DNA of 64,000 nucleotides, taken from Granulosicoccus antarcticus IMCC3135 (lineage in GTDB: Bacteria; Pseudomonadota; Gammaproteobacteria; Granulosicoccales; Granulosicoccaceae). The DNA is taken from assembly GCF_002215215.1 (NCBI RefSeq), contig NZ_CP018632.1:124501-188500 (forward strand), in the 5' to 3' direction. Within the stretch, counting starts at the first letter, position 1; every line of letters begins with the position of its first letter. This document shows positions 33,829 to 44,500 of the stretch, piece by piece. Under the pieces are notes generated by a model. The model was given only the letters and a program-made list of their open reading frames with translations, did not search any database and was not told the origin of the DNA. The position numbers and the translations under genes are program-made.

Positions 33829-34845
33829 TTGGACGCACTGATTCTTCAACTTCTCAACGGTCTGGACAAAGGCGGGGCCTACGCGCTGATTGCCCTGGGC
33901 CTGACCCTGGTGTTCGGTACGCTGGGCGTCGTCAACTTTGCCCATGGGGCCATTTTCATGCTGGGTGCATTCTGCGCGGTTACCGTGCGCAAGGTGCTAA
34001 CCCTATCAACCAAGGTTCGAGACGAGAGTGTCACCTTGTTTGAAGCCTACAAGGAGGTGCCGATTCTGGAGGCCAAGTTTCCAGTCATTGGTGGCGTCAT
34101 TGTTGATTATTCGGTGCCCCTGTCCATCATCATCGCCATACCGATCATGTTGTTCCTCGGTTTGGTCATGGAGAGAGGTCTGATACGACATTTCTACAAG
34201 CGTCCGCATGCTGATCAGATTCTGGTGACCTTCGGGCTGGCCATCATCTGCCAGGAAGTCGTCCGGCATTACTTCGGTGCCAACCCCATACCGCAGGCGG
34301 CACCGGCTATCGTTGCCGGCAGTGCCAATATTGGAGCGTTCTTTGGTCTGGGCGACAACATCGTCTACCCCTGGTGGCGTCTGATCTACCTGCTGTTTTC
34401 AGCCCTTGTCATTGGTGCCGTCTTTGCTTTTCTGCAGTTCACAACCTTTGGCATGGTGGTCCGCGCTGGCATGCAGGATCGTGAAATGGTGGGTCTGCTG
34501 GGTATCGACATACAGCGACGCTTTACCATCGTGTTCGGTATGGCAACGGTTGTGGCGGGGCTGGCAGGGGTTATGTACACGCCGATACTTCCGCCGGATT
34601 ACCACATGGGGATGGATTTTCTGGTGCTCTCCTTCGTGGTCGTCGTCGTCGGTGGTATGGGTTCCCTGGGCGGGGCTGTGCTAGCCGGGTTCCTGCTTGG
34701 CATATTGCAATCGTTTGCCTCCATGAACGAGATCAAGAGCATCGTTCCGGGTATTGATCAGATCATCATCTATCTTGTTGCCGTTATCGTCCTGCTGGTT
34801 CGTCCGCGCGGGTTGATGGGTCGCAAGGGTGTGATGGAAGACTAG
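33829..34845 (+). CDS. Branched-chain amino acid-type ABC transporter permease (LivH-like)
   Basis: A 338-residue inner-membrane permease with about eight helices. Family blocks: LLNGLDKGGAYALIALGLTL, VFGTLGVVNFAHGAIFMLGA, GLVMERGLIRHFYKR, VRAGMQDREMVGLLGIDI and GGMGSLGGAVLAGFLLGILQ. The TTG start fits the LivH N-terminus. An insert of about 30 residues after the second helix (VLTLSTKVRDESVTLFEAYK) is longer than in typical LivH. It is the first permease of the transporter operon. Confidence 0.9.
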   Translation: MDALILQLLNGLDKGGAYALIALGLTLVFGTLGVVNFAHGAIFMLGAFCAVTVRKVLTLSTKVRDESVTLFEAYKEVPILEAKFPVIGGVIVDYSVPLSIIIAIPIMLFLGLVMERGLIRHFYKRPHADQILVTFGLAIICQEVVRHYFGANPIPQAAPAIVAGSANIGAFFGLGDNIVYPWWRLIYLLFSALVIGAVFAFLQFTTFGMVVRAGMQDREMVGLLGIDIQRRFTIVFGMATVVAGLAGVMYTPILPPDYHMGMDFLVLSFVVVVVGGMGSLGGAVLAGFLLGILQSFASMNEIKSIVPGIDQIIIYLVAVIVLLVRPRGLMGRKGVMED

Positions 34846-34866
34846 GAATCCAACCGGACAATAATC

Positions 34867-36015
34867 ATGACTAAAATATCAGCAACATCCGACTGGGTTC
34901 TTTTCATTGTCTTTGCGGCAGTGATACTGAGCATGCCGGTCTGGCTCGCACCCTTCGGTGCAAACTATCCTGATCTGATGCAGAAGTTTGCCATCTTTGG
35001 CGTGTTCGCCATCGGCTTCAACATACTGTTCGGTCTGACAGGATATCTATCCTTTGGTCACGCCGCCTTCCTGGGAGTTGGTTCCTATACCGCCGTGTGG
35101 TCATTCAAGCTGTTGACGATGAATGTACTGCCGGCTGTGATATTGAGTGTTGTGGTAGCGGGCATATTTGCATTTCTGATTGGTTTCATCAGTCTGCGCC
35201 GCTCCGGCATCTACTTCTCGATACTGACGCTGGCCTTTGCCCAGATGTCCTATAACCTGGCTTATTCGGTGTTGACACCCATAACCAATGGGGAGACAGG
35301 CTTGCAATTAAGCCTGAGTGATGCACGTGTTCTCGATGCCATGGCAGGTGTCAGCACGGGCAGGTCATTACCTTCTACCAGTCTGTTTGGTTTGAAGATG
35401 AGCGGTTTGCCTGGATTCTATTTCTGCGCGGTTGCATTGATTATCGGCTTCTTCATTGCCATGCGTATTACACGCTCGCCTTTTGGTGCGATGCTGCGAG
35501 GCATCAAGTCCAATCAGACTCGGATGTCCTATACCGGGATCAATACCAGGCCCTATCTGATCTGGGCGTTCATCATCTCGGGAATGTATGCCGGACTTGC
35601 CGGAGCATTGCTTGCGGTCACCGACCCGCTGGCAGGAGCCGAACGCATGCAGTGGACTGCTTCTGGCGAGGTGGTTCTGATGACGATTCTCGGTGGTGCG
35701 GGTACTCTGCTTGGCCCGGTGCTGGGAGCTGCCCTGATCAAGTATTTCGAGAATATATTCTCAGCCTTCAACGAAGGAACCCTGAATCAGATATTCGATG
35801 GATTGCCTGATGCATTGCAGGGCATTGTGGTGGATGTTGTCAGCCTGTTTGTTGGTGATGGCTGGCATCTGACGCTGGGCTTGTTGTTCATGATCGTCGT
35901 CATCTTCCTGCCAGGCGGCATCATGGAGGGCATGCGTCGAATCGGAGGCCTGTTCAAACGCAAGTCCGTCAAACCCGACGCTGGCACTCCGGCGCCGGTT
36001 GCAGATAAATCCTAG
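34867..36015 (+). CDS. Branched-chain amino acid-type ABC transporter permease (LivM-like)
   Basis: A 382-residue inner-membrane permease with about ten helices: [58 protein letters not shown] and [20 protein letters not shown] are LivM blocks. It follows the LivH-like gene by 21 bases and precedes the first ATPase gene by 11. The C-terminus has a basic/proline tail ([18 protein letters not shown]). Confidence 0.9.
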   Translation: MTKISATSDWVLFIVFAAVILSMPVWLAPFGANYPDLMQKFAIFGVFAIGFNILFGLTGYLSFGHAAFLGVGSYTAVWSFKLLTMNVLPAVILSVVVAGIFAFLIGFISLRRSGIYFSILTLAFAQMSYNLAYSVLTPITNGETGLQLSLSDARVLDAMAGVSTGRSLPSTSLFGLKMSGLPGFYFCAVALIIGFFIAMRITRSPFGAMLRGIKSNQTRMSYTGINTRPYLIWAFIISGMYAGLAGALLAVTDPLAGAERMQWTASGEVVLMTILGGAGTLLGPVLGAALIKYFENIFSAFNEGTLNQIFDGLPDALQGIVVDVVSLFVGDGWHLTLGLLFMIVVIFLPGGIMEGMRRIGGLFKRKSVKPDAGTPAPVADKS

Positions 36016-36026
36016 GGGCAAATCTC

Positions 36027-36788
36027 ATGGAAAATACAGTTTTGCACGTCGCTGACGTGCACAAGAGCTTTGCTGGTCTGCATGCCCTGAGCGATATTGA
36101 CTTGAGTGTCAAAGAAGGCGAAACGCACGCCATCATCGGGCCCAATGGTGCAGGCAAATCCACTTTGTTGAATGTGTGTATCGGTCGGCTTCGGCCAGAT
36201 TCGGGCCAGGTCATCTTTGATGGTGCCAACCTGACGGGCAAGCATCCGCATGAGATCAACCAGCTGGGTGTGGTACGGGTTTTTCAGACACCGGAGATAT
36301 TCCCAGAGTTGAGTTTGCTTGAAAATGTCATGATTCCCATTCTGGCGAAGCGCGATGGTGCCTTTAAGCTAAGTTGGTTCAGGCGGTTTTCTGGTGAGAA
36401 AACGGTGCGCAGTAAAGCCGAAGATATGCTTGAAGATCTGGGCTTGGGGGCTTTGACCAAGGTTGATGCCAGCAGCCTGTCAAGGGGTGACAAACGCAGG
36501 CTCGAGCTTGCCATGGGGCTCGCACAGGAACCTCGGCTGTTATTGCTGGATGAGCCAACGGCGGGTATGGCCCGGCATGACACCAATGCCACGATCGACT
36601 TGCTGAAACGCATCAAGGCACAAGGCATGACAAAAGTCATTATCGAGCACGATATGCACGTCGTATTCAGTCTGGCTGATCGAATATCGGTGCTCGCGGG
36701 TGGAAAAATAATTTGCCAGGGTACCCCTGAGGAGGTCAAGGCCGACCCACGAGTCAAGGAAGCCTATCTGGGCGAGGAGCAAGTATAA
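36027..36788 (+). CDS. ABC transporter ATP-binding protein (LivG-like)
   Basis: A 253-residue ATPase. Walker A is IIGPNGAGKSTLLN, Walker B is LLLLDEPTAGM, and the H-loop is VIIEHDMHVVFSLADRI. The signature is SSLSRGDKRRLELAMGLA, the LSRGDKR variant seen in LivG-type subunits instead of LSGGQQ. It overlaps the following ATPase gene by one base (TAATG). Confidence 0.92.
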   Translation: MENTVLHVADVHKSFAGLHALSDIDLSVKEGETHAIIGPNGAGKSTLLNVCIGRLRPDSGQVIFDGANLTGKHPHEINQLGVVRVFQTPEIFPELSLLENVMIPILAKRDGAFKLSWFRRFSGEKTVRSKAEDMLEDLGLGALTKVDASSLSRGDKRRLELAMGLAQEPRLLLLDEPTAGMARHDTNATIDLLKRIKAQGMTKVIIEHDMHVVFSLADRISVLAGGKIICQGTPEEVKADPRVKEAYLGEEQV

Positions 36789-37528
36789 TGAGTAATGCAA
36801 CTGTGAAGCCCGAATCAGATAAGGATGCCTATTTGAGGGTGGAAGGACTCAAGGCTTACTATGGCGACAGCTATATTGTCCAGGACGTATCCTTTTCCAT
36901 CAATGAGGGTGAGATCGTGGCATTGCTGGGCCGCAATGGTGCTGGCAAAACCTCTACCTTGAGGGCAATCGCCCGCGCCGCCAGTCCTGAATTGCGCAGT
37001 GGCAGCATCTGGTTGAACGGCGTCGGACTGCATGAAATGCAAGACTATGAAGCTGCTCTGGCGGGCGTGCAACTGGTACCGGAGGATCGACGCATCATCC
37101 CGGGCCTGACGGTCGAAGAGAATCTGGACATTGCTTGTATAGCAGGTTCCAGTGGGTGGAGTTACGAGCGTATTTACGAATTGTTCCCGCGCCTCAAAGA
37201 GCGTCGCCGCCAGGAAGGCATTACCTTGTCAGGTGGAGAACAACAAATGCTAGCCATCGGCCGTGCACTGGCTCGCGATATCAAACTGTTATTGCTGGAT
37301 GAGCCTTACGAAGGGCTTGCTCCAGTGGTTCGTCACGATATCGAGAATGCGCTGATTGAAGTCAAGAATACCGGCATCACAACCATCCTCGTCGAACAGA
37401 ATGCCGTCGCCGCCCTACGCTTGTCCGACTCCGCCCTGATTCTTGATACCGGTGAAATCGTCTACAGCGGTACCGCTGCCGAAGTCCTCCAGAACGAAGA
37501 GCTCCGCCACGAATACCTCGCCATATAG
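36788..37528 (+). CDS. ABC transporter ATP-binding protein (LivF-like)
   Basis: A 246-residue ATPase. Walker A is LLGRNGAGKTSTLRAI, the signature LSGGEQQMLAIGRALA, Walker B LLLLDEPYEGLAP and the switch His region TTILVEQNAVAALRL (Gln-Asn in place of the usual His, as in LivF). VQLVPEDRRIIPGLTVEENL is typical of LivF. It is the last gene of the transporter operon, ending 126 bases before a strong terminator. Confidence 0.92.
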   Translation: MSNATVKPESDKDAYLRVEGLKAYYGDSYIVQDVSFSINEGEIVALLGRNGAGKTSTLRAIARAASPELRSGSIWLNGVGLHEMQDYEAALAGVQLVPEDRRIIPGLTVEENLDIACIAGSSGWSYERIYELFPRLKERRRQEGITLSGGEQQMLAIGRALARDIKLLLLDEPYEGLAPVVRHDIENALIEVKNTGITTILVEQNAVAALRLSDSALILDTGEIVYSGTAAEVLQNEELRHEYLAI

Positions 37529-37537
37529 GCCAGAGAG

Positions 37538-37550
37538 AGGGTCTGACCCT
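37538..37550. repeat. Short palindrome AGGGTCTGACCCT
   Basis: A perfect 6-bp dyad around a central T, ten bases after the LivF-like stop. Motifs of this form recur in intergenic regions of many gammaproteobacteria as parts of REP-type elements; a single copy here cannot prove that. Confidence 0.3.
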
Positions 37551-37654
37551 TGTAAGTTGTTGATATTGCTTGTTATGTGGGTATGATTTGGGCAAATATT
37601 GCTCCTAAATGGCTATTTTTATAGGTAATAAGAGGCATTTAAGGGCCGTTAACG

Positions 37655-37692
37655 AAAAAACCCGCGGGGACTGAGTCCGTCGCGGGTTTTTT
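37655..37692. terminator. Bidirectional rho-independent terminator
   Basis: An A6 run, the stem CCCGCG/CGCGGG around a 14-base partly paired loop, and a T6 run. It lies between the ABC transporter operon (plus) and the lipoprotein gene (minus) and can serve both. Confidence 0.9.
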
Positions 37693-37714
37693 GTTTTACG
37701 GCTATGTAGTCAGA

Positions 37715-38011
37715 TCAAAGAGCGGATTTTTGCTTTTTGATGAACGTTGCAACCGTTTCGTTATCGTCCAGCTCCAGCGGGCTTGTGTTGGCATCGCCGA
37801 AGGCATTGAGCAGGTCAGCATTAACCTGATCCAGACCATCATCAGCTGGCTGTGAGTTGGCAGGTGAACTCACTAACGCATCCAGTGTCACCGTCGTTGT
37901 ATTACCGCCGGTGCCGGGATCGGTGCCATTGTCGTCGTCATCTGAACTCGAGCTGCATCCCGCTAACGCGACGGTAGCTGCCATTACGAGTGTCATCACT
38001 GTTTTTTTCAT
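37715..38011 (-). CDS. Small acidic lipoprotein
   Basis: A 98-residue lipoprotein: signal peptide KKTVMTLVMAATVALAGC with the lipidated Cys at 19. Then come a Ser run, an Asp-rich linker (SSSSDDDDNGTDPGTGGN) and a short domain (LDALVSSPANSQPADDGLDQ, then NETVATFIKKQKS). Family unknown. It lies 28 bases downstream of the DUF4331 gene on the same strand and probably is co-transcribed and functionally linked. It ends close to a strong terminator. Confidence 0.75.
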   Translation of the reverse strand: MKKTVMTLVMAATVALAGCSSSSDDDDNGTDPGTGGNTTTVTLDALVSSPANSQPADDGLDQVNADLLNAFGDANTSPLELDDNETVATFIKKQKSAL

Positions 38012-38039
38012 GATTCCAGTCTCCTGTCAGATTGGCCGA

Positions 38040-39647
38040 TTAGTTAGACGCCGTACTACCGGAAACCGGAGTACGCAGATAAGGGAAGCTGGTATCAAAC
38101 TGAGCTGCATTTTGTGGAGCACCGTCGCGGAAAGCAACGGCACCTGCAGGAGCTGATGCTTCATTGGCTTCGGCTGAATCACCGCCACACACGTTCAGGT
38201 TGTCCGCATCATCAAGGTTGCCATCGCCGTTCAGATCGACGGCGATGTTATGGCAAAGTGCTCCCATGACAACTCGCAAAGCCAGGTCAGTTACATCATC
38301 ACCAGGACGACGACCGTTAGGAAAGCCTGCCAGATCGCCTGCTGCCACGCCCAGGTTGGACTGAGCATCTGCGGCGGTGGCTGCAATTGCGGTGTTCAGA
38401 CGCAACATTTCAGATGGCGTTACCGTTGCCAGTTGATTAACACCCTCAAAGCCTGTCAAAAATGCGGCAACCAGATCGGTACGAGGAAAGTTCTGTGGTG
38501 CAATGTCCGCGACTCCGAATTCCTGATTGCTGTTGAAGATGATGTTCAACAAGGCTGGCAAAGTAGGGTTGGTGACATAGTCGGCAAACTGTCCGTCGTC
38601 AGCTGGTTGGCTGGCGTTGAAACGGTTCTTGTCACCCAGACCGATGACCACTTCGTTAACCAATGGAGCGCCCAGGCGGGACACCTGTGTCCATGCACCG
38701 GCAACAATTTCTGCACGATCAAAGCTGGCTGATGGGTTCAATACGCGAATCTGTTGTTCGCTGGCAGCCGTCCAGCCACCGATGACACCATTACCTGCAC
38801 CTGTCAGGCAGTCTTTGCTGACTTCCAGAGCAATGGTTGTGATGTTCTTGTCAGCCAACTGATTATTGCTGTCGTTGTCTTCGATACTGGTCGGATCGAA
38901 GTTCACCAGGTCGAACACCTGGCCCAGGTTTACCGAGAAAGACTCAGTACGCTGTCCGACAAATACACGTGCATCCTGTGCACCACTGGGGCAAGCACTC
39001 AGAGTGATGTCGTTATAGGCGCTGCCAGAATTGTGGAGTGCCGCAACATAATCGCTGTAGCCTTGCTGCCCGGAGAATGTCTTGTCACCGATAAAGTCCA
39101 ATGGCTTGGCGAAGCTGGATTCGCTGGAGGCTGTGTCAGTCGCACTGCTGCGCTCGCCAGTTCGTGAATCGCCTGCAACCATTTCCAGGGAATAGGTTTC
39201 GCTGAAGTTGGCTGCTGCCTGGCTGGATGCACTCACACCGCCTGCGATTTGTAGTGGAATGGTGACCATCTTGTCGCCAATGGGAAGCTGTACACCGGTA
39301 CCGCCAGCCAATGCCTGTTGAAAACGGAATTGGAAGCTGATGTCGCCGACTGCATCACCATCGTTGTCTACATTGATTTCATAGAGCGCATTCGGGTCCA
39401 TGGAGAAGTAATTGGGACCACCGTAGGGATCCTGCAGAGGGACATAGTTGGCAACCAGCGTGACGTAACCTTCGCGGCCCGACTCATAGCTGTTGAATAG
39501 ATAGAAGTCAGTCGCATCGACCTTCGGCTTTTGTGTAACGTAAGGTGCCTCGCGATGACTTGATGCCAGTACGGGGGTAGCAACGGCGCCGACAAGCAGT
39601 GGGATGGCAATAGCCAGATAGTGCTTGATGGGCATTTGGTTTTTCAT
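38040..39647 (-). CDS. DUF4331 family exported protein
   Basis: A 535-residue exported protein. The signal peptide (LAIAIPLLVGAVATPVLA) is followed directly by SSHREAPYV, then VDATDFYLFNSYESG, which is the hallmark start of DUF4331 proteins. Further blocks: NALYEINVDNDGDAVGDISF and the C-terminal DLNGDGNLDDADNLNVCGGD, a calcium-binding-like Asp loop. Function of the family is unknown; members are periplasmic or extracellular. It is followed by the acidic lipoprotein gene. Confidence 0.88.
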   Translation of the reverse strand: MKNQMPIKHYLAIAIPLLVGAVATPVLASSHREAPYVTQKPKVDATDFYLFNSYESGREGYVTLVANYVPLQDPYGGPNYFSMDPNALYEINVDNDGDAVGDISFQFRFQQALAGGTGVQLPIGDKMVTIPLQIAGGVSASSQAAANFSETYSLEMVAGDSRTGERSSATDTASSESSFAKPLDFIGDKTFSGQQGYSDYVAALHNSGSAYNDITLSACPSGAQDARVFVGQRTESFSVNLGQVFDLVNFDPTSIEDNDSNNQLADKNITTIALEVSKDCLTGAGNGVIGGWTAASEQQIRVLNPSASFDRAEIVAGAWTQVSRLGAPLVNEVVIGLGDKNRFNASQPADDGQFADYVTNPTLPALLNIIFNSNQEFGVADIAPQNFPRTDLVAAFLTGFEGVNQLATVTPSEMLRLNTAIAATAADAQSNLGVAAGDLAGFPNGRRPGDDVTDLALRVVMGALCHNIAVDLNGDGNLDDADNLNVCGGDSAEANEASAPAGAVAFRDGAPQNAAQFDTSFPYLRTPVSGSTASN

Positions 39648-39911
39648 GTGGCGATAATTCCGGTAGTGGCGAGGTGAAGAAAAGCTTCCTCCTGAACATT
39701 ACGCGGGCTAGCCGCAGATAGATGCAGTTAGATGGGACTCATTTGCTGCCTTGAGGTTATTCGTATAGCAAGATGAGAGGTGACTCCCACTGTGTAAAAA
39801 TTACCGGGAATAATGGGTGTTTGCTGTATTTCAAGCTGAGACGCAGAAGAGGGCAGCCGGCAGGGCAAGTTGCTTCTAATCGTTATATGCAAGGGTGGGG
39901 ATAGCAGCGCG

Positions 39912-39928
39912 CATCATTTTAAATGATG
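39912..39928. promoter_or_regulatory. 17-bp palindrome CATCATTT-T-AAATGATG
   Basis: A perfect 8-bp dyad around a single central base. It is AT-rich and operator-like, and lies about 265 bases upstream of the DUF4331 start and 58 bases past the pilU-like stop. Confidence 0.35.
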
Positions 39929-39949
39929 GATCATGCTGAGGCGATCACA

Positions 39950-39978
39950 GGGCTGAATCACTCAAGAGGATTCAGCCC
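39950..39978. terminator. Hairpin after the pilU-like gene
   Basis: GGGCTGAATC and GATTCAGCCC form a perfect 10-bp stem with a 9-base loop, seven bases past the pilU-like stop on the minus strand. No T-run follows. Confidence 0.6.
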
Positions 39979-39985
39979 GGCTTAT

Positions 39986-41419
39986 CTAACCAATACGCCC
40001 CATGCCAAACTGCGCCGGATCCTCTTCAGCATCATCGTCGGAAGGCTCGGGTTCGGGCTCCTCTTCAAGTGAAAGCTCGAACAGTTCCGCCGCTTTTTCC
40101 AGATTGGAATTGCTTCCAGAAGATTTACCTGCCGATCCCGAGGTGCCATCGTTAGCAGCCTTGTGGCTGGCAATCTTCTGTGCCATGGCTGCATGTACGT
40201 CCAGCGGTTCTGAAGCTTCAGACGATTGTGCGGATTCGGCAGTTGCTTCGTCAGCACCGCCCTCCTTCTCGGCAGCGGCCTTCGCTGCAGCTACCTGACT
40301 TGGCATCTGGCCTCTGAGCAGAAGTTCCTCAGCCTCGTCCTCATCGTTGCTTTTTCCCGAACGGCCACTTAATTTGAAACGCAGGCGCAGGTTGTTGGCT
40401 GAATCGGCATTCTTCAAAGCCTCATCCTCGGTAATGCGTCCCTCGCGAGCCAGATCGAACAAAGCACTGTCGAATGTTTTCATGCCCTGATTTTCTGACT
40501 TCAGCATGGCCTCCTTGATATCGGAGAGCTGATCTTTCATGATCATCTGCTTGATGGTATGGGAGCCCAGCAGAATCTCGATGGCAGCGCATCGCTTGCC
40601 ATCGACGGTGGGCACCAGTCGTTGCGAAACGATCGCCCGGATATTGTTACCCAGATCATGCAGTAGCTGAGCCTTGCGCTCTTCGGGGAAGAAATTGATG
40701 ATGCGATCCAGCGCCTGGTTGGCGTTGTTGGCGTGCAGTGTGGAAATGGCAAGATGGCCGGTTTCTGCAAAAGCCACGGCATGTTCCATGGTTTCCCGAT
40801 CACGAATCTCACCGATCAGAATGACATCAGGTGCCTGACGCAGCGTATTTTTCAGGGCCGCATGAAAGCTGTTGGTGTCGACGCCCACCTCACGCTGATT
40901 GACGATGCACTTCTTGTGAGGGTGTACATACTCCACAGGATCTTCGATGGTGATGATATGCCCACCCTTGAAACTGTTTCGATGATCGATCAGTGCTGCC
41001 AGAGATGTGGACTTGCCCGAGCCGGTACCGCCAACAAACAGTACCAATCCATTTTTGGCTGTGATGACATCCTTCAGGATGTCAGGCAGACCCAGATCGT
41101 CGAAACGTGGAATTTCTGTCTGTATGTTTCGGGCAACGAGTGATACCTCGTTACGCTGCTTGAAGATGTTCAGGCGAAAGCGGCCAATTCCCTCTGGTGC
41201 TATGGCCAGATTCATCTCAAGCTCGCGTTCGAATTCCTCACGCTGATCCTGGTTCATGACCTGATTGGCGATTGCCTCTACCTCACCTCGGGCAAAAGGC
41301 ACATCGCTCAGTGCGGTGAGCTCCCCGGCGAATTTGGCACTGGGAGGTGCACCGGTAGCAAGGTATAGATCTGACCCGTCGAAATCGACCAGTCTTTTGA
41401 GCAGTGCGTATATATCCAT
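39986..41419 (-). CDS. pilU: PilT/PilU-family type IV pilus retraction ATPase with long C-terminal extension
   Basis: A 477-residue hexameric ATPase subunit powering pilus retraction at the inner membrane. Walker A VGGTGSGKST (129-138), Asp box ITIEDPVEYVHPHKK, Walker B DVILIGEIRD (198-207), His box GHLAISTLHA (221-230). The N-terminus MDIYALLKRLVDFDGSDLYL is PilU-like. The core ends near residue 365; some 110 further residues are low-complexity, Ala/Glu/Ser-rich, with an acidic end (LEEEPEPEPSDDDAEEDPAQ). It lies 111 bases downstream of the pilY1-like gene, an unusual pairing since pilU normally follows pilT. Confidence 0.9.
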   Translation of the reverse strand: MDIYALLKRLVDFDGSDLYLATGAPPSAKFAGELTALSDVPFARGEVEAIANQVMNQDQREEFERELEMNLAIAPEGIGRFRLNIFKQRNEVSLVARNIQTEIPRFDDLGLPDILKDVITAKNGLVLFVGGTGSGKSTSLAALIDHRNSFKGGHIITIEDPVEYVHPHKKCIVNQREVGVDTNSFHAALKNTLRQAPDVILIGEIRDRETMEHAVAFAETGHLAISTLHANNANQALDRIINFFPEERKAQLLHDLGNNIRAIVSQRLVPTVDGKRCAAIEILLGSHTIKQMIMKDQLSDIKEAMLKSENQGMKTFDSALFDLAREGRITEDEALKNADSANNLRLRFKLSGRSGKSNDEDEAEELLLRGQMPSQVAAAKAAAEKEGGADEATAESAQSSEASEPLDVHAAMAQKIASHKAANDGTSGSAGKSSGSNSNLEKAAELFELSLEEEPEPEPSDDDAEEDPAQFGMGRIG

Positions 41420-41530
41420 GAGGCAGGCGTTTCGGTATTAGTCCAGAGTGTCAGTTAGCGGCTGCGTCTGCATAAATTGAAGCTTGTGCAGACGGGCGCT
41501 CAATTCTTGTCGTGAGTGGACCGAAGGCAA

Positions 41531-44500
41531 TTACTTTGCATGCCAGAAGACACGCGAGAGCTTCTGCTCAAGCAGGTTGACAGCTTCCTTGTCCACGATG
41601 ATCTGGACGACGCTGGAGCCCTTGGGGAATACGATGACCGGAGTGCTTGGAATACCTGCACTTTCCAGATCGCTCCAGCGATAAAAAACAGTGTCGTCAG
41701 CATCACCGGATGAGCTTCCCAGGCCATCAATGGTCGCAGCATCTTTCAGACTCATCTGATAGAGACGGCCGGTGGTGTCGTAGCCGCAAATGCTGGTGTC
41801 CAGCGTTGTATCTGCCTCGAAGGTTGTCGCCATCAGCGTACCTTCAAAGGTGATCAGCTCTGAAAGTGACTTTTCATTGGGAGCCAGAGATATTTTCCAG
41901 CCCCGTGCCTCCAACAGATCCTCTTGGGCGTCATCGGCTGTGTCCTTGTCGGTGGAGCTGATATCGTCGCTGGTCGCATCGAACAGATTGCCGGGTGTCA
42001 CTGTTGTAAAATCAGATGCCGGAACCCCTTTGTCCAGGTGTGTATCGCGGATCATGTAAAGATGATTCTGAATGCCGGCCAGTAGCGGGTTGGTGCGATT
42101 GCCGGACCCCAGGCTGATAGACAGGTAGTCACCTGCGGCATCGCTATTGAGGGCGATACTGGGAGCATAGAAGATCGGTTGATGCTCACCATCGTCAAGC
42201 GTTGCGAACAAGGTCACCGCAGGTGTGGTGTCGATGTCGTCAAAGTCGACTCGCCAGAGTTGTCCACCCAGATCGCCGACGTAGAGTCTGTCTGCCAGTC
42301 CATCGTAATCGCTATCGATAATGCTCAGATCAGAGGCAATCGAATACAGCATGGAAGCATGATCGCTGCTATCAACAGACCAGACCGGGTCACCGTATTC
42401 GTCGATCATGTAAATGGCATTGCCCAGGGATGCCACAGGTGTGTTTTTCGAATCCTGCGCGTCAGCGTCATAGCCCGCTGCGAAAGCGAGTACACGTCGT
42501 TCACTAGTGCCGTCCTTGACTTTGATCAGTGACATCCGTGACCAGGATTGCGCCAGTCTTGGAAAGTCTGTCGACTCGCCAGTGATCGACCAGGCTAATC
42601 GCGGCGCTTCCGGGGTGCTGACATTCAACGCATAGTAGGAATTACCGCCACGCCGCATGCCTAGTATCAGAAGCAGTTTTTCGCCATTGTTGACGATGCC
42701 ATCGTTGTTGGTGTCGGTATGCCAACGAGTAATCTGGCCATCGAGTCCGTAGATATGATTGCCGCTATTGAGATTCTGTGACAAGGCCGGTATGTGCGAT
42801 ATCAGCTCTTTTGGCATGAAGGCAAACAGTTCTTCGCCACCACTGGTATCACCGCTACCCAGTACCGTGGGTGCTGATGTATCGAAGGCGTGTAGCAGGC
42901 CCTGGTTGGTCATCACATACGTCATGCTGCGCGTGCCATAGTCAACCTGCACGCTCTTGCTGTGCAGGGAGGAACCCATGGGAGCATCCTGCAGCCAGTC
43001 AAGGGAGGTGGTGCGCAGCGCCGAGCTTGTCGGCAGCCCCAGCAACGTAGTCGAGATTGCCGTGTTGCTGCTCTCCAGTCGGTTGGCGGCAACACCTGCA
43101 AGCGGTACACCGATCGAGGGAATATCGTCGCCGGTGTAGGTGTATATATTGCGCACCGTGTCAGCCAGTTTCTCTGAAGCGCCACCCTTGCTGACCGAGT
43201 TGCCATCAATATCATCGGACCAGAAGCTCTGGGCGGTTTCAGAGAATTGCTCGCCGAACTCGCTAACAGCTGTTGCCTTGTCGCCATTGATGTCGATCAA
43301 GCCAGTACTGTCCACAAAGTAGCCTTTCAGATTGCCCTTCCAGCTGCTACGAGTGCTGGGTGAAAACAGGTTGTAGAACACTCGGTTGTCATGCGAAAAA
43401 CTGGCCTTGTCGACATCAATGGACAGCTCGGCAAAGTTCTCGGAGCCTCCCAGCACTTCGTCGATGATAGAGTCAAGAGCTGCGTTCAATTCTTCGGGCT
43501 TGTCAGCCTTGAAGAATTTGCCCTTGCCGGCTGTGGCCAGCAGAGTCAGATAATCCTGACCGGGGCCTTCGACATTGAAGCCCACTGTATAGGTCTTGAC
43601 GGCACTATCGAGGATGCCGGGCATCTGATCAGAGGAGGCAAGCGCTCTTACGACTTCGGGTCCACAGTTGCCTTCGGTCTGCATGCCGTCGGGCATCTCG
43701 AAAATGCTCAGACTGAGATCTTCACAGCCATCCATGTCAGTGCCAATGGTACTACGCAGAGAGTCGCCATCATTAATCCACGTAGGCTCTCCGTCAGAGA
43801 TGAGAACAATGGTATTGGCCTGGCAGGTCTGGGTAATGGGGGAGTTGTAGTTTGCACCCATCCAGTTACGCGTATGTTCGTATTCGCACTGTTGATAGCT
43901 GCCCCAGAGATTTGTCTGGCGTTCGGAGCCTGCGGTGGGTGTATCCGTTGAGCTTCTGAGCTCACAGTTGCTGAGTGTTTTGCTCTCGCAGTAGTTCGGT
44001 CCACCCGAGCCTGAAAAATCATTGCAATAATAGGTGGCGGATGTGTTCGTTGAATAAGCGTCGCTGGGTGAATAACTGGCAGCTATGGCGGCCTTTGAGT
44101 TACCACCGGTGTAGAGTCCGGTAACGCTGTTCCAAGTGGCCGGCTGATGCTCTGATCCGATGAGAGGTGAGCGATCGTTATGGGTGACAGCGTCGCCGCG
44201 AAAGTACTGTGCAGCCTCCACCAGTGCATCGACAGTTGCCGTGCCACCACCGGCAAAGCGTGCGTCAACCCGTTGACCGATAATATCCTTGACCGTGAAG
44301 AGGCCTGGCAGAATGTTGCCATCCACGCTGCTGGCATCGGCACTGAGTTCGCTGATTGGCCACTGGATTCCCGTCGTGGTATAGCTGTAGAGTGAGCCGA
44401 TTCCAGCGTTGATGGTATCCACGTTGTTGTCCAGCACGTTGTGCATGGCATCTTTGAGAATATCAATTTTTTTCGGATTGGTATTCCATTTATAGCTGCC

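Larger units (their letters stand above)
39648..39985. other. Intergenic region between pilU-like and DUF4331 genes
   Basis: No credible gene in 338 bases. It contains the DUF4331 promoter region, the dyad at 39912-39928 and the hairpin at 39950-39978, listed separately. Nothing else was recognised. Confidence 0.5.
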
